Source: JBIOJB01 sp044450465
GTDB lineage: Bacteria; Chloroflexota; Dormibacteria; Dormibacterales; Dormibacteraceae
Reading direction: 5' to 3'
NCBI GenBank assembly: GCA_044450465.1
Contig: JBIOJB010000096.1
Location: 1 to 10,970, forward strand
Length of the DNA stretch: 10,970 bases
The notes under the pieces are model-generated. The model saw nothing but the letters and a program-made list of their open reading frames with translations. It did not search any database and was not told where the DNA came from. Each line of letters starts with the position of its first letter. Position 1 is the stretch's first letter. Made by a program: the position numbers and the translations under genes. Below are positions 1 to 6,826 of this stretch, piece by piece.

Positions 1-1
1 C

Positions 2-58
2 ACCGCGACGGTGACCCGGTCGGAGCTGGAACGGGCCCTCCGGGACGGGAAAGCGTGA
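2..58 (+). CDS. 3' end of an unidentified upstream gene
   Basis: An open frame enters from the left edge and stops at TGA 56-58, giving 18 residues that end in SELERALRDGKA. The residues are charged and look helical. GC is high at third codon positions (acc, gcg, acg, gtg, acc), which supports real coding. The stop lies 34 bp before the kdsB start, and both genes are on the same strand, so the two may be co-transcribed. Too little remains to assign a family, and I do not recognise it. Confidence 0.5.
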   Translation, partial: TATVTRSELERALRDGKA

Positions 59-92
59 GGCCTCTCCTTGGGGTCGGGGGTCGGAGTGAGCC

Positions 93-827
93 ATGAGTGC
101 GCGCGTCGTCGGTCTCATCCCGGCCCGGTACGCCTCGAAGCGCTTCCCGGGCAAGGCCCTGGCGGATCTCTGTGGCAAGCCGCTCCTCCAGCACGTGGTG
201 GAGCGGTCGGCCCAGGCCCGCAGCCTGTCAGCCGTCGTGGTGGCCACCGACGATCCACGGATTGCCGACGCCGTCCGGGCATTCGGCGGGAAGGTCGAGA
301 TGACGGCCGCGAGCCACCCGTCGGGCACGGATCGCATCGCCGAGGTCGCCCGGAATCTCGGCTGCGACCTGGTGGTGAACATCCAGGGGGACGAGCCGCT
401 GATCGTGCCGGCCGAGATCGACGCGGCCGTGGCCCCGCTGCTCGCCGATCCCACGGTCCCGATGGGAACGCTGGCCTGTCCACTGCCGATGGAGCAGGCG
501 AGGGACCCCAACGCGGTCAAGGTGGTCGTCGGGGTGAGCGGGTTCGCCCTCTACTTCTCCCGGTCCCCCATCCCGTACCTCCGGGACGGGCACGCCGGCG
601 GCGCCAGCCCGTACCTTCTCCACATCGGCCTCTACGTGTATCGGCGGGACGTGCTGTTGCGCCTGGCCGGTCTGCCGCCCACGCCGCTGGAGGAACGGGA
701 GCGGCTGGAGCAACTGCGGGCCCTGGAGCACGGGATCCGGATCCGGGTGGTGATGACCGACCATCCCAGCATCGGCGTGGACACGCCCGAGGATCTGGAA
801 CGCGTGCGCCGGATGATGATCGGGTAA
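93..827 (+). CDS. kdsB: 3-deoxy-manno-octulosonate cytidylyltransferase (CMP-Kdo synthetase)
   Basis: KdsB activates Kdo with CTP, giving CMP-Kdo and pyrophosphate in the cytoplasm; CMP-Kdo is the donor for the Kdo residues on lipid A. The 244-residue protein is close to the usual family length (about 250). Visible family signatures are the nucleotide-binding start IPARYASKRFPGKAL (residues 9-23), NIQGDEP (96-102) with D100 as the expected metal ligand, the HIGLYVYRRDVL stretch in the middle, LEQLRALEHG, and the C-terminal GVDTPEDLERV with D230. The ATG at 93 is preceded by GGAG at 83-86 with 6-nt spacing, and the family motif begins nine residues in, so the start is secure. The neighbouring pyrG supplies its CTP. 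Family assignment is near certain from the motifs; activity is inferred. Confidence 0.96.
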   Translation: MSARVVGLIPARYASKRFPGKALADLCGKPLLQHVVERSAQARSLSAVVVATDDPRIADAVRAFGGKVEMTAASHPSGTDRIAEVARNLGCDLVVNIQGDEPLIVPAEIDAAVAPLLADPTVPMGTLACPLPMEQARDPNAVKVVVGVSGFALYFSRSPIPYLRDGHAGGASPYLLHIGLYVYRRDVLLRLAGLPPTPLEERERLEQLRALEHGIRIRVVMTDHPSIGVDTPEDLERVRRMMIG

Positions 828-830
828 TCC

Positions 831-939
831 AATGCGGAATTCGGAACACCCAAAGGGTGCCCGAATGCGGAATGATTGCGCGAAACGGAGCGTTCGGCGC
901 TTTGGTTCATTCCACATTCCGCATTCGCCATTCCGCATT
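831..939. repeat. Nested inverted repeat in the kdsB-pyrG spacer
   Basis: The spacer between kdsB and pyrG is built from complementary arms. The outer pair is AATGCGGAAT at 831-840 and ATTCCGCATT at 930-939. The inner pair is a perfect 12-bp match, CGAATGCGGAAT at 862-873 with ATTCCGCATTCG at 916-927. A small hairpin CACCC-AAA-GGGTG (847-859) lies between the left arms. An imperfect stem, GCGCGAAACG with CGTTCGGCGC (878-900, 8 of 10 paired, GAG loop), lies in the centre and is followed by a T-rich TTTGGTT. The structure could end kdsB transcription, pause it, or be a mobile repeat unit. It ends only a few bases before the pyrG ribosome-binding site. Confidence 0.75.
842..873 (+). repeat. Dispersed spacer repeat, copy 1
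   Basis: This 32-nt unit joins a CACCCAAAGGGTG hairpin to CGAATGCGGAAT. It matches 2611-2642 (after pyrG) at 28 of 32 positions. Its first 23 nt (842-864) match 2592-2614 at 21 of 23. Both loci lie just after stop codons, outside genes. The sharing shows a repeat family rather than a gene-specific attenuator. Confidence 0.7.
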
Positions 940-945
940 TGACAT

Positions 946-950
946 GGAGG
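946..950 (+). promoter_or_regulatory. Shine-Dalgarno site of pyrG
   Basis: GGAGG lies 4 nt before the ATG at 955. It is the strongest ribosome-binding site in the left half and fixes the pyrG start. It sits just outside the right arm of the spacer inverted repeat, so folding of that repeat in the mRNA could affect access to it. Confidence 0.7.
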
Positions 951-954
951 GTTC

Positions 955-2583
955 ATGGACACCAAGTTCATCTTCGTGACCGGCGGAGTTCTCTCGTCCC
1001 TGGGGAAGGGCTTGGCCTCGGCGTCCATCGGCTGCCTGCTGGAGAGCCGGGGATTCCGGGTCACGCTGCTGAAGTGCGATCCGTATGTCAACGTGGATCC
1101 CGGAACCATGAGCCCCTTCCAGCACGGAGAGGTCTTCGTGACCGACGACGGTGCGGAGACGGACCTGGACTTGGGCCACTACGAGCGCTTCACGGAGGCC
1201 CGCCTGACCAAGGACAACAACATCACCACCGGGCAGATTTACTTCTCGGTGATCACCAAGGAGCGGCGGGGCGACTACCTGGGGGGGACCGTCCAGGTCA
1301 TCCCCCACATTACCGACGAGATCAAGCGCGGCATCCTGCGGGTCGGGAAGGACGTGGACGTGGTCATCGTGGAGATCGGCGGCACCGTGGGAGACATCGA
1401 AGGCCTGCCGTTCCTGGAGGCCATCCGGCAGCTCAAGGCGGACCTGGGGCGTGAGAACACTCTCTACGTTCACCTGAGCCTGGTGCCCTTCATTACCGCC
1501 GCGGGCGAGCTGAAGTCCAAACCGACGCAGCACTCGGTCAAGGAGCTCCTGGAGATCGGAATCCAGCCCGACATCTTGCTCTGCCGGGCGGACCGGGACC
1601 TGCCCAAGGAGCTGAAGAAGAAGATCGCCCTCTTCTGCAACGTCTCGGAGAGAGCCGTCATCACCGCCAAGGACGTGAGCACGATCTACGAGGTGCCCCT
1701 GGTCCTGCACCGCGAGGGACTGGATGAGAACGTGGTCCGGATGCTGGGCCTGCCGGAGGGCCCCCAGGATCTGTCGGGGTGGCGGAAGGTGGTCCACACC
1801 ATCGCGCAGCCGTCCCAGCGGGTCACCATCGCGGTGGTGGGAAAGTACCTGGAGCTGCGGGACGCCTACAAGAGCCTGAACGAGGCCATCGCTCACGGGG
1901 GGATCGCCAACGACTGCCAGGTGACCATCAAACCGGTGGACGCGGAGAAGATCGACCGGGACGGTCCCAAGGATCACCTGCATGACGTGGCGGGCGTCCT
2001 GGTGCCCGGGGGCTTCGGCTCCCGCGGCATCGAGGGGAAGATCTCCGCCATCAATTACGCCCGGGAGGAGCTGGTCCCATTCTTCGGAATCTGCCTGGGG
2101 ATGCAGTGCGCCGTGATCGAGTTCGCGCGGCACGTGTGCGGCTTGAGTGGCGCGAACAGCCGCGAATTCGACCCGCACACGCCCCATCCCGTGATCGACC
2201 TCCTGCCGGATCAGCGGGGGGTCGTGAACCTGGGCGGGACGATGCGGTTGGGTGCGTACCCCTGCCGGCTCATCAAGCCCTCCAAGGCGAGTGAGGCCTA
2301 CGACGCGCAGGAAATCTCGGAGCGGCACCGGCACCGGTATGAGGTAAACAACGAGTACCGCACCGTCCTGGAAGAGCACGGCGTTCTATTGAGCGGGTTC
2401 TCCCCGGACGGCAGCCTGGTGGAGATGATCGAGCTGCCTCACCACCCGTGGTTCGTGGGAGGCCAGTTCCATCCCGAGTTCAAGTCGCGGCCGCGGCGTC
2501 CCCACCCCCTGTTCCGCGAGTTCATCAGGGCGGCGCTGGCGTACCAGGAAACGGGCGTGCGCGAGCGAAAGGGGCAGGCGTGA
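955..2583 (+). CDS. pyrG: CTP synthase (glutamine-hydrolysing)
   Basis: PyrG converts UTP to CTP using ATP and ammonia released from glutamine, a cytoplasmic step in pyrimidine synthesis. The 542-residue protein has the normal full length and two-domain layout. The N-terminal synthetase domain shows TGGVLSSLGKGLASASIG (residues 9-26, P-loop K18) and GGTVGDIEGLPFLEAIRQ from residue 142. The C-terminal class I glutamine amidotransferase domain shows GICLGMQ with nucleophile C380, and QFHPEF with H506 and E508 completing the triad. No key residue is missing. It follows kdsB after a 127-bp repeat-filled spacer, and its product is the KdsB substrate. In many Gram-negative bacteria kdsA follows pyrG; here an exporter follows instead. 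Confidence 0.98.
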   Translation: MDTKFIFVTGGVLSSLGKGLASASIGCLLESRGFRVTLLKCDPYVNVDPGTMSPFQHGEVFVTDDGAETDLDLGHYERFTEARLTKDNNITTGQIYFSVITKERRGDYLGGTVQVIPHITDEIKRGILRVGKDVDVVIVEIGGTVGDIEGLPFLEAIRQLKADLGRENTLYVHLSLVPFITAAGELKSKPTQHSVKELLEIGIQPDILLCRADRDLPKELKKKIALFCNVSERAVITAKDVSTIYEVPLVLHREGLDENVVRMLGLPEGPQDLSGWRKVVHTIAQPSQRVTIAVVGKYLELRDAYKSLNEAIAHGGIANDCQVTIKPVDAEKIDRDGPKDHLHDVAGVLVPGGFGSRGIEGKISAINYAREELVPFFGICLGMQCAVIEFARHVCGLSGANSREFDPHTPHPVIDLLPDQRGVVNLGGTMRLGAYPCRLIKPSKASEAYDAQEISERHRHRYEVNNEYRTVLEEHGVLLSGFSPDGSLVEMIELPHHPWFVGGQFHPEFKSRPRRPHPLFREFIRAALAYQETGVRERKGQA

Positions 2584-2591
2584 GGCGAGTG

Positions 2592-2614
2592 CGGAACGCC
2601 CAGAGGGTGCCCGA
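2592..2614 (+). repeat. Dispersed spacer repeat, copy 2 (partial)
   Basis: This segment begins 8 nt after the pyrG stop and reads CGGAACGCCCAGAGGGTG followed by CCCGA. It matches 842-864 at 21 of 23 positions. The hairpin core (CGCCC/GGGTG) keeps four Watson-Crick pairs plus one G-T pair. The GAATGCGGAAT tail is absent here because the next copy follows directly. Confidence 0.65.
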
Positions 2615-2642
2615 CCACCCAAAGGGTAGCCGAATGCGGAAT
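2611..2642 (+). repeat. Dispersed spacer repeat, copy 3
   Basis: A second unit follows copy 2 in tandem, overlapping it by four bases. It has CCACCCAAAGGGTAG then CCGAATGCGGAAT and matches 842-873 at 28 of 32 positions. Unlike the kdsB-pyrG spacer, no complementary ATTCCGCATTC arm follows, so only the left half of that structure is present here. Confidence 0.7.
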
Positions 2643-2690
2643 CGACGTTCGGGATGCGATCTTCGAAATTCGTTCCTCGATGACAGCAGG

Positions 2691-2816
2691 ATGGCAGAAG
2701 TGAGAGTGTATTCGATGTGGACCGGGGGCGGAAGCCTGCCGTCACTCGATGTACACGTTTCACCGGCGGTCGAGGCGACCGCCATCGAGCTCCCCGGCCC
2801 GCCCGGGCTAGCATGA
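2691..2816 (+). CDS. Possible 41-codon upstream ORF overlapping the msbA start
   Basis: An ATG at 2691 opens a 41-residue frame whose TGA (2814-2816) overlaps the msbA ATG (2813-2815) as ATGA, the classic layout for translational coupling. The product has no recognisable domain and no signal peptide. Its second half is coding-like, with mostly G or C at third positions (gtc gag gcg acc gcc atc gag ctc). Against it, AGCAGG abuts the ATG with no spacing, so initiation there would be poor. This may be chance. Confidence 0.2.
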   Translation: MAEVRVYSMWTGGGSLPSLDVHVSPAVEATAIELPGPPGLA

Positions 2817-4630
2817 CGCGGTATCTGCGCCTCCTGCGGTACGCCGTCCCCTATCGGGGTCGGATCGTGACCTCGATCGGCTGTCTCCTGGTCGTCTCGC
2901 TCCTCGACGCGGTCACGGTGGCCTCGCTCCAGCCGGTCTTCGACGGCCTGTTCGGGGGCGAGGCGAACCGTCAGATGCTCAGCCTGCCGCGGGCGCTCCA
3001 GCCGCTCCTGGGGAACTGGGCGGCTCAGGCCCAGCAGTTCATGCGGGCACACCAGATGAGCGTCCTCACCTTCCTGGCGTGGTTCCTGCTCGCGGTGCTC
3101 ATTGCCAAGGCCCTGGTCGGCTACGTCAGCGTCTACCTCATGAAATACGTGGCCGAACGGGTGATGACGGACGTGCGGGACGAGCTGTACGGTCACCTCC
3201 ACTCGCTGTCCCTGGGATTCTTTCTGCGCAAGAATACGGGCGAGATCATCTCCCGGGTGACGACCGACGTGGATGCCCTGGGCGCTTCCGTGACCGACCT
3301 CTTCCGGAATGCGCTGCGGGAGCCGTTCACCATCGTGGGTCTCATCGCGGTCCTCTTCCTGATCCACTGGCAACTGGCGCTGGTCTCGCTGGTCATCTTC
3401 CCCATGACGGTGATCCCCATCATCAAGTTCGGGCAGAAGATCCGCCGCCGGGGCACCCGGGTGCTGGAGCGGCGGGCAGAGCTGTCCACCGTGTTGCAGG
3501 AGGGCATCACCGGCATCCGCATCGTCCAGGCCTTCGGCATGGAGGAGTACGAGCGCCAGCGGTTCCGCGCCAAGAACCGCGAGCTGTTCCAGGCCATCCT
3601 GCGCATCGTACGGGTGGATGCGCTCTCCTCGCCGGTGATGGAGATCCTGGAGGCGGTGGGGATCGTGGTCGCCGTGTGGTTGGGCGGCTGGCTGGTGTTC
3701 CGCAGGGAACTCAGCCCCGGCGCCTTCATGGGCTTCCTGGGGGCGCTGGCCTCGCTGTACGTCCCCATCAAGCGCCTGAGCGCCGTGAACAACAACATCC
3801 AGCGCGGGATGGCGGGCGTCACACGCGTGTTCGAGGTCCTGGACCAGCGGGCCGAGGTAGCGGACCGGCCGGGGGCCCGCGTCCTGCCGCCGGTGAAAGA
3901 AACGGTGACCTTCGAGCGCGTGGGCTTCGCCTACGAGCCGGGCCGCTTCATCCTGCGGGACATTCACTTCCAGACGAAGATGGGGGAGATCGTGGCCATC
4001 GTGGGCGCCAGCGGCGCGGGGAAGAGCACGCTGGTGAACCTGTTGCCGCGGTTTTTCGATCCCACGGAGGGCCGGATCCTGCTGGATGGCGTGGACCTGC
4101 GGGACGTGACGCTCGCCTCCCTCCGGGCGCAGATCGGCATGGTGACGCAGGACACGATTCTCTTCGACGACACCGTCGCCGACAACATCGCCTACGGCCG
4201 GTCGGCGCAATGCGACCCCGCCCGGATCCGGGAGGCGGCGCGGCTGGCGAATGCCGACGAGTTCATCCGCGACTTGCCCGACGGGTACGCGACGCGGATC
4301 GGTGAGAAGGGCGTCCGGCTCTCCGGCGGGCAGAAGCAGCGGATCGCGATCGCCCGCGCCATCCTCAAAGACCCGCCCATCCTCATCCTGGACGAGGCGA
4401 CCTCGGCGTTGGATGCGGAGGCGGAGCGTCTGGTGCAGGAGGCGCTGGAGCGCCTGATGCGGAACCGGACGACCTTCGTCATCGCCCACCGGCTCTCCAC
4501 GGTGATCCAGGCGGACAAGATCGTGGTGCTGGAGGATGGACGCCTGGCCGAGATGGGCACCCATCCCGAGCTGATCGCCGCCCGGGCTGCCTACTCCCGC
4601 CTCTATCAGAACCAGCTGCAGCGGGCGTGA
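2813..4630 (+). CDS. msbA: MsbA-type ABC transporter (lipid A/LPS flippase), fused permease-ATPase
   Basis: This is a half-transporter expected to form a homodimer in the inner membrane and flip lipid A-core or a similar lipid-linked glycan to the periplasmic face. The 605 residues fit the family (E. coli MsbA is 582). Predicted membrane segments lie near residues 18-44, 83-110, 172-189, 190-208, 275-297 and 303-321. The ATPase domain has Walker A GASGAGKST (398-406, K404), Q-loop Q446, signature LSGGQ (503-507), Walker B ILILDEATSALD (D527, E528) and the H-loop H559, all intact. The ATG at 2813 is chosen because the family-like N-terminus MTRYLRLLRYAVPYRGR begins there. An in-frame ATG at 2717 would add 32 basic, low-complexity residues. 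No Shine-Dalgarno is evident before 2813. Other type I exporters of this fold (peptide, drug) are possible, but the Kdo neighbours favour MsbA. Confidence 0.88.
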   Translation: MTRYLRLLRYAVPYRGRIVTSIGCLLVVSLLDAVTVASLQPVFDGLFGGEANRQMLSLPRALQPLLGNWAAQAQQFMRAHQMSVLTFLAWFLLAVLIAKALVGYVSVYLMKYVAERVMTDVRDELYGHLHSLSLGFFLRKNTGEIISRVTTDVDALGASVTDLFRNALREPFTIVGLIAVLFLIHWQLALVSLVIFPMTVIPIIKFGQKIRRRGTRVLERRAELSTVLQEGITGIRIVQAFGMEEYERQRFRAKNRELFQAILRIVRVDALSSPVMEILEAVGIVVAVWLGGWLVFRRELSPGAFMGFLGALASLYVPIKRLSAVNNNIQRGMAGVTRVFEVLDQRAEVADRPGARVLPPVKETVTFERVGFAYEPGRFILRDIHFQTKMGEIVAIVGASGAGKSTLVNLLPRFFDPTEGRILLDGVDLRDVTLASLRAQIGMVTQDTILFDDTVADNIAYGRSAQCDPARIREAARLANADEFIRDLPDGYATRIGEKGVRLSGGQKQRIAIARAILKDPPILILDEATSALDAEAERLVQEALERLMRNRTTFVIAHRLSTVIQADKIVVLEDGRLAEMGTHPELIAARAAYSRLYQNQLQRA

Positions 4631-4927
4631 GAGTGTGGTCGGCCCCCAGCGGACCGGCTTGGCGGACTGCCGTGGAATCCGCCCGGCGGTGTCGGTGAGC
4701 CTCGAGCGCTACCCCATGCGGCAAGATCTATCCGATGGTGATCGCCGTCACCGCGTTTGCCGGATCGTGGGAGCGCGCACTGACTCTCCAAGAAGTGTTC
4801 CGCCATTTCCGCGTGAAGAATCGGACGCCGTATCGGATCCTCTTGCTGCGCGACGGCCACTTGAAGTCGAGAGCAGTTGATCGGTATGTTGATTGGCGGA
4901 CGCGTGCCTCGGGCATCCTGAGGAATC
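4631..4927. other. Spacer between the Kdo/MsbA block and the amidotransferase operon
   Basis: I see no convincing gene here. A 72-codon frame at 4735-4953 has fairly coding-like codons in its first half, but it lacks a ribosome-binding site, resembles nothing I know and runs 26 bp into the next gene. A weak inverted repeat (GGCGGA 4661-4666 with TCCGCC 4678-4683, 11-nt loop) lacks a following T-run, so I do not call it a terminator. The AT content rises towards 4861-4900, where a promoter is plausible. Confidence 0.5.
4861..4890 (+). promoter_or_regulatory. Candidate sigma-70-like promoter for the amidotransferase operon
   Basis: TTGAAG (4861-4866) and TATGTT (4885-4890) are separated by 18 nt, each matching the consensus at four of six positions. 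They lie about 40 bp before the ATG at 4928, in the most AT-rich part of the spacer. The position fits the start of the four-gene run. The match is weak, and similar pairs can arise by chance. Confidence 0.3.
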
Positions 4928-6814
4928 ATGTGCGGCATAGCAGGTTACATTAGCGACAAGCCCTTCGACGACGGTGTTCTCGATGCCATGACGCGAGCAT
5001 TGCGACACCGCGGGCCGGATGCCGAAGGCTTTCTCCGTCGGAGCCCGGCGCACCTCGGCCACCGGCGCCTCTCCATCATCGACGTAGCCGGCAGCGCGCA
5101 GCCGATCTTCAACGAGGATCGTTCGCTGGCGATCATCTTCAACGGCGAGATCTACAACTATCAGGCGCTGCGCAGGGCGCTGCTGGAAGCGGGTCATCGG
5201 TTTTGCACCCGTGGCGACACCGAGGTTCTCGTGCACGCCTACGAGCAGTACGGCACGCGCATGCTCGAGAAGCTTCACGGCATGTTCGCGTTCGCGATCT
5301 GGGATGCGAAGCGGCGATCGCTGTTCCTCGCACGCGATCAGGTCGGCGTGAAGCCCCTGTACTACTACTGGGATGGCAGCCTCTTCGCGTTCGGCTCCGA
5401 GCTGAAGTCCATCCTCGCGCATCCCTCGATGAAGCGTGAAATCGATCTGGAAGCGGTGAACCTGTTCCTGGAGTGCCAGTACATCCCCGCACCTCGGACC
5501 ATTTACACTCGAGTGCGGAAGCTTCCGCCCGCCCATGGACTGCTGCTCGAAGGCGGCAAGCTCAGGGAGTTCGGCTACTGGATGCCCGACTACTCGGAAA
5601 AGATCGACTGCAGCGAGGCAGAGGCGGTCGCGCTCGTGGAAAGCGAGCTGAGGAAGTCGGTGGAGTCGATGCTGATGTCGGAAGTCCCTCTCGGGGCGTT
5701 CGTGAGCGGGGGTGTGGACTCGGGTTTGGTGGCCGCGCTCATGACCGATTGTCTGCGCAATCCGGTGGAAACGTTCAACCTCGGGTTCGAAGGGGACACG
5801 TTGCAGAGCGAGCACGAGGAGGCGGCTGTGGTCGCCAGGCACATCGGCAGCAATCACCATGCGCTCATGATCGAGCCCCGGACCGTGCTGTCCGGCATGG
5901 ATCGATGGGTCGAGATCTTCGACGAGCCCTTCGGCGACCAGGCGGCATTGCCCACCATGCTGCTGTCCGAGTTCGCTCGCCGGCACGTGACCGTCGTGCT
6001 GACGGGCGAAGGGGCAGATGAAGTGTTCAGCGGCTATAACAACTACGGCAAGCGCGCCCGCGATGAGCGCATCACGCGGATTCTCGGCGCGCCCTGGTCG
6101 CCGCTGCGGGCCGTGATTCCCTTGCTGCCGGCGGTGCTGCGCAAGGACCGGCTGATCAAGGCGGCCTCGCGGCCGGTCGCCGAGCGCTACGTCACCATCC
6201 CGAACATATTCGACGAGGCAGTGCGCCCGAGCCTTTATTCGGACGCGTTCCGGCGCGCGACGCGCGAGCGGCTTGCGACCTATGCAGCCCGATTCTTCGA
6301 TGAATGCAATTCGGCCGACTACCTCGATCGGATCATGTACGTGGACACGCGCCTTTGGCTGCCGGATGATCTGCTCACCAAGGTCGATCGGTCCACCATG
6401 GCCCACTCACTCGAGGCCCGGGTTCCATACCTCGATCACGGTTTCATCGGGGCGTGCGCGCGGCTGAAGCCGCAGTTGAAGCAGCTGAAGGCGGGGTGGA
6501 CGCCGACCGGGAAGACCGAGAAGTACGTTCTGAAGAAACTCGCGGAGAAGTATCTTCCGCGTGAGATCGTTCATCGCGACAAGCAGGGCTTCGTCATGCC
6601 CCTGAGGCAGTGGCTGGACGGCGGGCTGAAGCCTCTGGTGGAGGAAAGCCTCGGACCGTCCGGGCTCGCAAAACGAAATGTGTTGCGGCTCGAGGCTCTG
6701 GAGAGATTGAAGGCCGATCACTTCAGCGGTCGGAAGGACCACTCGATGCGTATCTGGGTGCTGCTCATCTTGGAACTGTGGCTCAAGCGATACGACCCGG
6801 CGTTTTCGCTCTAG
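4928..6814 (+). CDS. AsnB-family glutamine-dependent amidotransferase 1
   Basis: The family hydrolyses glutamine and uses ATP to turn a carboxylate into an amide. Aspartate is the classic acceptor, but surface-polysaccharide members amidate sugar uronic acids. The 628-residue protein begins MCGIAGY, exposing the Ntn nucleophile Cys2 once Met is removed, which fixes the start. AGGA (4921-4924) precedes it by 3 nt. The glutaminase half has RLSIID, NGEIYNY and GDTE. The synthetase half has the PP-loop SGGVDS (260-265), GEGADE (360-365) and the late KVDRSTMAHSLEARVP segment. All expected catalytic residues are present. It is longer than E. coli AsnB (554). Being first in a run with two glycosyltransferases and a second AsnB points to glycan amidation, as proposed for WbpS (Pseudomonas) and WbtH (Francisella). 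An ordinary asparagine synthetase remains possible. Confidence 0.9.
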   Translation: MCGIAGYISDKPFDDGVLDAMTRALRHRGPDAEGFLRRSPAHLGHRRLSIIDVAGSAQPIFNEDRSLAIIFNGEIYNYQALRRALLEAGHRFCTRGDTEVLVHAYEQYGTRMLEKLHGMFAFAIWDAKRRSLFLARDQVGVKPLYYYWDGSLFAFGSELKSILAHPSMKREIDLEAVNLFLECQYIPAPRTIYTRVRKLPPAHGLLLEGGKLREFGYWMPDYSEKIDCSEAEAVALVESELRKSVESMLMSEVPLGAFVSGGVDSGLVAALMTDCLRNPVETFNLGFEGDTLQSEHEEAAVVARHIGSNHHALMIEPRTVLSGMDRWVEIFDEPFGDQAALPTMLLSEFARRHVTVVLTGEGADEVFSGYNNYGKRARDERITRILGAPWSPLRAVIPLLPAVLRKDRLIKAASRPVAERYVTIPNIFDEAVRPSLYSDAFRRATRERLATYAARFFDECNSADYLDRIMYVDTRLWLPDDLLTKVDRSTMAHSLEARVPYLDHGFIGACARLKPQLKQLKAGWTPTGKTEKYVLKKLAEKYLPREIVHRDKQGFVMPLRQWLDGGLKPLVEESLGPSGLAKRNVLRLEALERLKADHFSGRKDHSMRIWVLLILELWLKRYDPAFSL

Positions 6815-6826
6815 CCGGATGCCCGA

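Noticed and set aside
878..907. Possible rho-independent terminator after kdsB
   Set aside because: The stem has two mismatches and the following T-run is interrupted (TTTGGTT). It is better explained as the core of the nested repeat.
907..2379. Long minus-strand open frame (490 codons) opposite pyrG
   Set aside because: It is antisense to a fully motif-complete CTP synthase, its residues look random (rich in H, D, Q, L, V), and long antisense frames are common in GC-rich DNA.
2717..2812. N-terminal extension of the MsbA-like protein from ATG 2717
   Set aside because: It would add 32 basic, Arg/Pro-rich residues before a family-typical N-terminus at 2813. It cannot be excluded entirely, but homology favours 2813.
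2525..4564. Minus-strand open frame of 679 codons opposite msbA
   Set aside because: It lies opposite an intact ABC transporter and has a repetitive composition rich in H, R, Q, E and D with no domain; it is a product of high GC third positions on the other strand.
4735..4953. 72-codon frame in the msbA-amidotransferase spacer
   Set aside because: It has no ribosome-binding site or recognisable similarity, and it overlaps the start of amidotransferase 1 by 26 bp. It could be a remnant but cannot be supported.
4748..6406. Minus-strand open frame of 552 codons opposite amidotransferase 1
   Set aside because: No family resemblance, and it is antisense to a complete AsnB-family gene. It is a mirror of the coding strand.
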